In this document: positions 58,773 to 64,000 of the stretch, one piece after another
How the letters are laid out: each line of letters starts with the position of its first letter
Numbering within the stretch: the first letter of the stretch is position 1
NCBI RefSeq assembly: GCF_003048675.2
Contig: NZ_CP060707.1
Span: 434,001 to 498,000 of the forward strand
DNA: 64,000 bases
Reading direction: 5' to 3'
From: Campylobacter concisus
Lineage (GTDB): Bacteria; Campylobacterota; Campylobacteria; Campylobacterales; Campylobacteraceae
Position numbers and translations under genes: made by a program
Notes under the pieces: model-generated
What the model was told of the DNA's origin: nothing
What the model saw: only the letters and a program-made list of their open reading frames with translations
The model's database searches: none

Positions 58773-60634
58773 AAAATGCAAATTTAAGCTTTAAAGGACA
58801 AATTCCATTTAGCGAAGAGTTTGGCGATATCTACTTTAACACCGAAAGACCCTGGCTTGAGAGCGAATTTGTCTTTGCGAGCGCACTTGATGAAACTTGG
58901 CAGAGCAAAGATAGCTTTATAGTCGCCGAGACTGGCTTTGGTGCTGGGCTAAATTTCTTCACACTTTGTAAGAAATTTAAAAATAGCCCTAAAAAACTTC
59001 ACTTCGTTAGCATCGAAAAAAGTCCTATCAAAAAAGAAGATCTTTTAAAAATTTATGAAAATTTAGGCATTTTTAAAGCCTATGCTAAAAAGCTAGTTTC
59101 ACTCTACCCGCCGCTAATCTCAGGCATACACCGCATAAATTTCACCCCAAATATCACCCTTGATCTTTGCTACGGCGAGGCAGATCAAATTTTGCCTGAG
59201 CTTGAATTTAGCGCTGATATCTGGTTTTTAGACGGCTTTGCCCCAAGCAAAAATGGCTCGATCTGGAGCGAGGATGTCTTTAAACAGATCGCAAGGCTAA
59301 GCAGGGTTGGCACGATAGTTAGAACCTACTCGTGCGCAAAAATGGTAAAAGATGGGCTAAAAAATGCTGGCTTTTTACTGAGCCTAAAAGAGGGCTACGC
59401 TAGAAAACGCCAGATGAGTAGCGCCGTGCTAGAGAAAAAGGATGAAAATTTAAAGGACGCTTGGTTTGCGAGGTGCGAGCCTGTTGGCAGTGCAAATGGT
59501 AAAACCGCGCTTATCATAGGAGCTGGAGTGGCTGGGCTTGCAACAGCTGGTGAGCTAGCCAAAAATGGCTTTAAAGTGGTGATCGCCGAGGCAAAGGGTG
59601 AGGTCGCGACAAATGGCTCGGGCAACCACTGCGGTGCCTTGATGCCACTAGTGACCAAGCCTGGGGTAAATTTAGGCCGCATGCATATAAATGCGTTTTT
59701 GCAAGCAGTGAGATTTTACAAGGCAAATTTGCCAAAAAGCCTCATCAAATTTAATGGCTGCATCGACTATGCATTTGATGATGAGCTCATTAAAAGATAC
59801 GCTTCATGGCAGGATCAAAGTGCGGAGGATGTTTTTAAATTTGATGAGAGTTTAAAGCCATATCCTGGGATATTTATAAAAGAGGCGGCATACGCTAGAC
59901 CAAAAGAAATTTGTAAATTTCTATCAAGTAACTTTGAAATTTTATTTAACCACGAGTATGAGAGCAGGGCGTACCTGAAAAATGGCAAGATAAGTGTTAA
60001 ATTTAAAAATAAAAAAAGCTTGGAGGCTGATATCTTGGTCTTTTGCACAGGTAGCAAGAGTAGCGAGATATTTAAAGGTTACGACATGCAAATAAGTAGC
60101 GTCAGAGGTCAAGTTACGCACCTAAAACCGGTGCTAAAAAATGAGCTGCCACTAAGCGCAAAAGGCTACATCTGCCCAGCCGTAAAAGGCGTGCAAGTCA
60201 TCGGCGCAACCTACGCTAGAAATGAAATTTGCGACACGCCAAAAGACGAGGATAATGCTAAAAATTTAAGCGACGTGAGCGAGTTTTTTGACGCCACAAA
60301 AGCCACCATCATCGGCTCACGTGTGGGATATAGAAGTTACAGTGGAGATAGATTTCCGATAATCGGTGCCCTGCACGACGAGGAGTTTTACAAGCAAAAC
60401 TACAAAGGGCTATTTTGGAGCAAAAATAAAGATAATAATCCAAAAGCAAGCTACGAAAAAAATCTCTTTGTAAATTTTGCTCACGGCTCACGTGGCCTTG
60501 GCACGGCGATACTTGGAGCAAATTTGATAATAGATCTTGTGCTTGCTCGCCCACTTTGCATAGAAAGATCGCTATTTTACGAGCTTCATCCTGCTAGGTT
60601 TTTGATAAGAAAGCTAAAAAAAGGACTAAAATAG
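58769..60634 (+). CDS. mnmC: Bifunctional tRNA 5-methylaminomethyl-2-thiouridine biosynthesis protein
   Basis: 621 residues. The N-terminal 230 residues are the SAM-dependent methyltransferase (ETGFGAGLNFF, LDGFAPSKN). The rest is the FAD-dependent oxidase (IIGAGVAGLATAGELAKNG, GNHCGALMPLV, RVGYRSYSGDRFPIIG, AHGSRGLGTAI). Together they finish mnm5s2U at wobble position 34. Both domains look complete. It ends the block that follows flpA. Confidence 0.95.
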   Translation: MKNANLSFKGQIPFSEEFGDIYFNTERPWLESEFVFASALDETWQSKDSFIVAETGFGAGLNFFTLCKKFKNSPKKLHFVSIEKSPIKKEDLLKIYENLGIFKAYAKKLVSLYPPLISGIHRINFTPNITLDLCYGEADQILPELEFSADIWFLDGFAPSKNGSIWSEDVFKQIARLSRVGTIVRTYSCAKMVKDGLKNAGFLLSLKEGYARKRQMSSAVLEKKDENLKDAWFARCEPVGSANGKTALIIGAGVAGLATAGELAKNGFKVVIAEAKGEVATNGSGNHCGALMPLVTKPGVNLGRMHINAFLQAVRFYKANLPKSLIKFNGCIDYAFDDELIKRYASWQDQSAEDVFKFDESLKPYPGIFIKEAAYARPKEICKFLSSNFEILFNHEYESRAYLKNGKISVKFKNKKSLEADILVFCTGSKSSEIFKGYDMQISSVRGQVTHLKPVLKNELPLSAKGYICPAVKGVQVIGATYARNEICDTPKDEDNAKNLSDVSEFFDATKATIIGSRVGYRSYSGDRFPIIGALHDEEFYKQNYKGLFWSKNKDNNPKASYEKNLFVNFAHGSRGLGTAILGANLIIDLVLARPLCIERSLFYELHPARFLIRKLKKGLK

Positions 60635-60642
60635 TCAAATTC

Positions 60643-60658
60643 CTTAACATATGTTAAG
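60643..60658. promoter_or_regulatory. Perfect 16-bp palindrome, candidate operator of the bicupin gene
   Basis: CTTAACATATGTTAAG is identical to its complement. It lies 22 nt upstream of TATAAT, so it covers the -35 area, and 51 nt before the bicupin start. The position fits a repressor or activator site. No T-run follows it, so it is a poor terminator for mnmC. Confidence 0.6.
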
Positions 60659-60679
60659 AACTGTTATCAAAACTTGCAT

Positions 60680-60685
60680 TATAAT
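60680..60685 (+). promoter_or_regulatory. Probable -10 box of the bicupin gene
   Basis: TATAAT, 24 nt before the ATG, with TTGCAT upstream. Confidence 0.6.
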
Positions 60686-60708
60686 CCTTCACAAAAAAAG
60701 GTTAAAAA

Positions 60709-61353
60709 ATGAGTCAAATTTATAATCTCGATAAAGACACAAAGATAGTTGAAAAAAGCGTCGTTAGCAAAAGGCTCTTTCAAAACAAAAACGCAAGCAT
60801 TGATATATACGCATTTGACGAGGGCGAGGAGCTTGATCACGAGATGCTTTTTATAGATAGCCTTGCCTTCGTCATTGATGGCGAAGCACAGCTTGAGTAT
60901 GGCGAAACGCAGATGAAGCTTGGGCGCGATGAGGCCTGCCTTATCGAGGCAAAAACCTGGCGAAAGCTCAAATTTACAAAGAAGACAAAATATTTACTAA
61001 TAGATTTTAAGGAGAATGTTATGATAGATCATTTAGACAAAGCGAGTGTTTTTAGCCTCGCAGATACCGTTAGCTACGAGAGTGGCAAGATAGTTAGCAA
61101 GACGCTTGTCAAAAACGAAAATGGCTCGATGTCGCTACTTAGTTTTGACAAAGACCAAGAGCTCTCAACCCACGCTGCCCCTGGCGATGCGCTACTTATC
61201 GCGCTTGATGGCGAGCTTGATTTAAAGATAGCTGATGAAAGTTTTCATCTAGTAAAGGGCGATAGCATCGTGCTTCCAGGCAAGATCCCACACGGCCTAA
61301 AAGTGAAAGACAAATTCAAAATGCTTCTAATCGTCACAAAAGACAAAATGTAA
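60709..61353 (+). CDS. Two-domain cupin protein
   Basis: 214 residues, two successive beta-barrel cupins (about 30-105 and 130-212). The first has lost most metal ligands (EGEELDHEMLF). The second keeps a histidine in ELSTHAAPGD, a glutamate in ALDGELDLK, and a histidine in GKIPHGLKV. It may bind a small ligand or a metal rather than act as an enzyme. It has its own promoter and terminator and stands alone, so it is probably regulated independently by the palindrome upstream. Confidence 0.8.
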   Translation: MSQIYNLDKDTKIVEKSVVSKRLFQNKNASIDIYAFDEGEELDHEMLFIDSLAFVIDGEAQLEYGETQMKLGRDEACLIEAKTWRKLKFTKKTKYLLIDFKENVMIDHLDKASVFSLADTVSYESGKIVSKTLVKNENGSMSLLSFDKDQELSTHAAPGDALLIALDGELDLKIADESFHLVKGDSIVLPGKIPHGLKVKDKFKMLLIVTKDKM

Positions 61354-61356
61354 AAT

Positions 61357-61380
61357 AAGCCCTATTTTAGGGCTTTTCTC
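61357..61380 (+). terminator. Rho-independent terminator of the bicupin gene
   Basis: AAGCCCTA pairs with TAGGGCTT across a 3-nt loop, followed by TTCTC after the last stem T residues, 4 nt after the stop. Confidence 0.8.
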
Positions 61381-61443
61381 ATATCAAAAACTACAAATTT
61401 AACTTTAAATTTACCTTTAATAATCAAAAAAGCAAAGCCATAA

Positions 61444-61449
61444 TATAAT
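61444..61449 (+). promoter_or_regulatory. Probable -10 box of the efflux gene
   Basis: TATAAT, 22 nt before the MFS start. Confidence 0.55.
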
Positions 61450-61470
61450 CGTTTTTAAAAAAGAAGAGCG

Positions 61471-62631
61471 ATGAGAAAAGAAAATTCCAAACTATTTTTA
61501 CTGATATTTTTAGGCGTGCTCTCAGCCTTTGGACCATTTGTCACAGACCTTTATCTACCAGCACTCCCAGCTATAACTGAGTGGTTTAGTACAAGTATCT
61601 CTGCCACGCAGTTAACTATAACTACTTCGATGGCAGGCCTTGCGATCGGTCAGCTAATAATTGGCCCAATCAGCGATAAATTTGGGCGAAAAACACCACT
61701 TACCATCTCACTCATCATCTACACGATTAGCACGATTTTTATATTTTTTGCGCAAAATATCCAGTTTTTTATCTTTATGCGTATCATCCAAGGTCTTGCA
61801 AGTGCGGGCAGTCTGGTTATCTCAAGAGCCGTTGTGAGCGACCTTTACAAGGGTCACGAGATGACTAAATTTTTTAGTCTTATGATGGTTGTAAATGGTC
61901 TTGCTCCGATACTTTCGCCAATAGGTGGCAGCTTGCTACTTAAATTTACCGACTGGCGCGGCATCTTTATGGCACTAACTATCATTGGCATTGTGCTATT
62001 TGTCGCAAATTTTTACTTCAAAGAGAGTCTAAGCCAGCGAGACCGCCTAAAAGTGCCTTTGCTTCAGACTTACGGCGTCTTTGGCAAAATTTTAAGAAAA
62101 AAGAAATTTATGCTCTTTATCGCGATACAGACATTTACTATGGGCGCGATGTTTGCCTATATCGCGGCATCTTCTTTTATATTTCAGGATTTTTACTCGC
62201 TAAGTCCATTAAGCTACGGTTTTTGCTTTGGGGCAAATGGTCTAGCCATCGTCATAGGTGCTAGGCTTGCAAGCTTGCTAAATGAACGAAAAGCGCTAAA
62301 AACTGGGCTTTTTGGCACCTTGTTTGCTAGCATTTTTGTTGCACTCATGCTTTGCTTTAAATTTGAAGTGATCGGCGTTATCATCGCATTTTTCTTACTT
62401 TTGCTCTTTACTGGCTTTATCTTACCAACAGCCTCATCACTTGCGATGAACGAGGGCAGGGAGTACGCTGGCTCGGCCTCAGCAGTGCTTGGATTTTGCC
62501 CATTTTTCTTAGGCGGCGTCATCTCTCCATTAGTTGGGCTTGGTGACATTTTTTACTCGACATCAATAGCCATTTTAACTTGCAGCGTGCTTGCTTTTAT
62601 CTCATTTTTAGGACTAAAAAGAGTTGCGTAA
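61471..62631 (+). CDS. Bcr/CflA-family multidrug efflux protein (MFS)
   Basis: 386 residues, twelve membrane helices. Landmarks are VTDLYLPALPAI at the first helix (typical Bcr/CflA), QLIIGPISDKFGRKTP (MFS motif A), and RIIQGLASAGSLVISRAVVSDLY (motif C-like). It exports drugs such as bicyclomycin or chloramphenicol in relatives; substrates here are unknown. It overlaps hemD by 8 nt. Confidence 0.88.
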   Translation: MRKENSKLFLLIFLGVLSAFGPFVTDLYLPALPAITEWFSTSISATQLTITTSMAGLAIGQLIIGPISDKFGRKTPLTISLIIYTISTIFIFFAQNIQFFIFMRIIQGLASAGSLVISRAVVSDLYKGHEMTKFFSLMMVVNGLAPILSPIGGSLLLKFTDWRGIFMALTIIGIVLFVANFYFKESLSQRDRLKVPLLQTYGVFGKILRKKKFMLFIAIQTFTMGAMFAYIAASSFIFQDFYSLSPLSYGFCFGANGLAIVIGARLASLLNERKALKTGLFGTLFASIFVALMLCFKFEVIGVIIAFFLLLLFTGFILPTASSLAMNEGREYAGSASAVLGFCPFFLGGVISPLVGLGDIFYSTSIAILTCSVLAFISFLGLKRVA

Positions 62632-63262
62632 AATTTATCTTGTATCAAACACAAAAACGACTGATGAGAGCGTTATAAATTTAAGCGTTAGTAAGATCGA
62701 GTTTTTGAAATTTGAGATAAATTTAAGCGAATATGACGCGCTTGTAGCAACCTCAAAAAACGCTTTTAAAGCTTTAAAATTTAATGGCATTTCGCCTATA
62801 AATTTGCCAGTTTTTGCTATCGCAAATAGTTGCGCAGCGGCTGCAAAAGGGCTTGGATTTACCCAAATTTACACTGGGCAAAATGCTCATGGAGATGACT
62901 TTGCAAGAGAAATTTTGCCACTTTTAAAAGGCAAAAAGGTGCTTTATCTAAAGGGCAAAGATAGCGCTTCAAATTTCTTAGAAATTTTGCAAGATGGCGG
63001 CGTAAATATAAAAGCGATCATCGCTTATGAAAATGTCTTAAATCCTTGCAAAATGGAGCTAAAACCACCAAAAAATAGCATTTTGATATTTGCATCTCCG
63101 ATAAATGTGAGAAATTTTCTTAGTAATTTTGGTTGGGACGAGAGCTATCAGACGATAAGCATCGGAAAGGTCACCGCAAAAGAGCTAAAATTTACCACGC
63201 CAATAGTGAGCCAAAACCAAGATATAAACGCTTGTATCGCACTTGCCAAAACGTTACTTTAA
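62624..63262 (+). CDS. hemD: Uroporphyrinogen-III synthase
   Basis: 212 residues from a TTG inside the efflux gene end. The family diverges strongly, but the two-lobed pattern is visible: YDALVATSKNAFKAL, FAIANSCAAAAKGLGF, KKVLYLKGKDSASNFLEIL, YENVL, then SILIFASPINVRNFL and SIGKVTAKEL. It cyclises hydroxymethylbilane in haem synthesis. Confidence 0.85.
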   Translation: MRKIYLVSNTKTTDESVINLSVSKIEFLKFEINLSEYDALVATSKNAFKALKFNGISPINLPVFAIANSCAAAAKGLGFTQIYTGQNAHGDDFAREILPLLKGKKVLYLKGKDSASNFLEILQDGGVNIKAIIAYENVLNPCKMELKPPKNSILIFASPINVRNFLSNFGWDESYQTISIGKVTAKELKFTTPIVSQNQDINACIALAKTLL

Positions 63263-63286
63263 GCAAAAAATTTATATAATTTCTAA

Positions 63287-63473
63287 GCCTGAGTGAAGCG
63301 AGTCAGCATTTTACGGGGTCCAACACTTTTTTGTTAGCGAAAAGGTATGGGTGTCTTGTGATGTGGCTTCGTTTGAGCCTTAACCAGCGAGAAGTTGCAA
63401 CCTTTTGGCATTCATCTATTTGCAAGATTGGCTTTGTTTATGGGCCACTCTTCTATGCGACGCCCACTCGGGT
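63287..63473 (+). ncRNA. Candidate purD RNA (cis-regulatory leader)
   Basis: A 232-nt gap precedes purD. GCCTGAGTG (63287-63295) pairs with CACTCGGGT (63465-63473), nine pairs including two G-U, closing a domain of about 187 nt that ends 21 nt before the start codon. Inside are an AAAAGGT/ACCTTTT-type pairing and a GGCTT/GAGCC hairpin. A conserved purD RNA motif upstream of purD has been reported in epsilonproteobacteria (Weinberg and colleagues). Assignment is by position and structure; I could not compare it with the model. Confidence 0.6.
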
Positions 63474-63494
63474 TTTTAAATTTACGGAGATAAT

Positions 63495-64000
63495 ATGAAC
63501 ATTCTCATAATAGGAAGTGGCGGCCGCGAATACGCCATTGCTCTAAAACTAAAAAGCGAAAAAAATATAAATTTATATTTTGCGCCCGGAAATGGTGCGA
63601 CCTCACGCCTTGGTGAGAATTTAAACATAAAAGACTTTCATGAACTAGCTGAATTTGCTAAAAAAAATAGTATCGAGCTAACTATCGTGGGACCTGAAGC
63701 GCCACTTAGCGAAGGCGTAGTGGATATATTTAAAAAAGAGGGTTTGCTCATCTTTGGACCAAGCAAAGCAGCAGCCAGACTTGAAGCTAGCAAGGCCTAT
63801 ATGAAGGACTTTTTAGCTAGAAATAATATAAAAACTGCAAAATATTTAAACACAGATGATAAAGAAAAAGCATTTAAATTTATTGATACCCTAAGCGCTC
63901 CGATGGTCGTAAAGGCTGACGGACTTTGCGCTGGAAAAGGCGTGATCATCGCAAATTCCAAAGAAGAAGCCAAAGAAGCAGTTAGCGACATGCTAAGTGG
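63495..64000 (+). CDS. purD: Phosphoribosylamine--glycine ligase (start only)
   Basis: 168 codons to the window edge. The GAR synthetase start is [15 protein letters not shown], with GPEAPLSEG and a [18 protein letters not shown]-grasp loop. CGGAG lies 5 nt before the ATG. It makes glycinamide ribonucleotide in purine synthesis. Confidence 0.95.
   Translation, partial: MNILIIGSGGREYAIALKLKSEKNINLYFAPGNGATSRLGENLNIKDFHELAEFAKKNSIELTIVGPEAPLSEGVVDIFKKEGLLIFGPSKAAARLEASKAYMKDFLARNNIKTAKYLNTDDKEKAFKFIDTLSAPMVVKADGLCAGKGVIIANSKEEAKEAVSDMLS

Overview
The window is chromosomal DNA from an epsilonproteobacterium, almost certainly a Campylobacter and most likely of the C. concisus/curvus/showae group. 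The evidence is moderate AT richness with very frequent AAATTT words, tightly packed genes with 1-17 nt overlaps, many TTG starts after good Shine-Dalgarno sequences, and several gene orders I recall from C. jejuni (murD-mraY-gpmI; rpsB-tsf-ABC-fliR-acidic protein-gmk-tatA-argS; gapA-pgk-tpiA-fabI beside nadD/rsfS; mrdB-rluA-flpA-trmB-ftsE-ftsX-M23-pyrH-rpoZ-spoT-tyrS-amidase-mnmC). The species is inferred; no rRNA or tRNA gene was found.

Layout. 1-4467 (minus) is an accessory block: a 1155-residue protein ending in an M23 peptidase domain, then two small signal-peptide proteins, one frameshifted and one running off the edge. It looks like an exported peptidoglycan-degrading effector with candidate periplasmic immunity or inhibitor genes. 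4623-7428 (minus) holds murD, an unknown gene and mraY; facing away are gpmI and the fatty-acid genes fabG, acpP, fabF, accA. 12457-14594 is a small accessory patch (CbrC-like, DUF1963-like, truncated Tat-targeted hydrolase). 14762-25055 carries ribE, pgeF, iadA, rpsB, tsf, an ABC ATPase, fliR, a very acidic protein with a pseudo-receiver domain, gmk, tatA and argS. 25090-31991 carries a phosphoglycosyl transferase, a YeiH permease, a nadD-rsfS fusion, and gapA-pgk-tpiA-fabI.

32071-36182 has a DUF2625-like gene, an Old Yellow Enzyme, mqo and a DUF4272-like gene. 36217-37796 (minus) is exbB-exbD-tonB behind a consensus promoter with a possible Fur site. 38015-40487 (minus) has a DUF234-like gene, the flagellar kinase gene flgS and a cysteine hydrolase. 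40598-43275 has a class V aminotransferase, thiD and thiE. A lipoprotein gene and a 573-nt noncoding stretch with repeats, a G10 tract and long hairpins follow. From 44693 the cell-envelope/division/stringent-response block runs to 60634: rodA facing away, then rluA, flpA (frameshifted), trmB, ftsE, ftsX, an EnvC-like activator, pyrH, rpoZ, spoT, tyrS, a nitronate monooxygenase, amiA and mnmC. The end has a bicupin gene behind a perfect 16-bp palindrome, a Bcr/CflA-type efflux pump, hemD, a candidate purD RNA and the start of purD.

Most of the window is housekeeping. Peptidoglycan is the main theme: precursor synthesis (murD, mraY), elongation (rodA), division-linked hydrolysis (FtsEX, EnvC-like, AmiA), and possibly an attack enzyme (the large M23 protein). 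The least explained parts are the M23 block, the repeat/poly-G region at 44120-44692, the acidic pseudo-receiver protein, and the palindrome-controlled bicupin.
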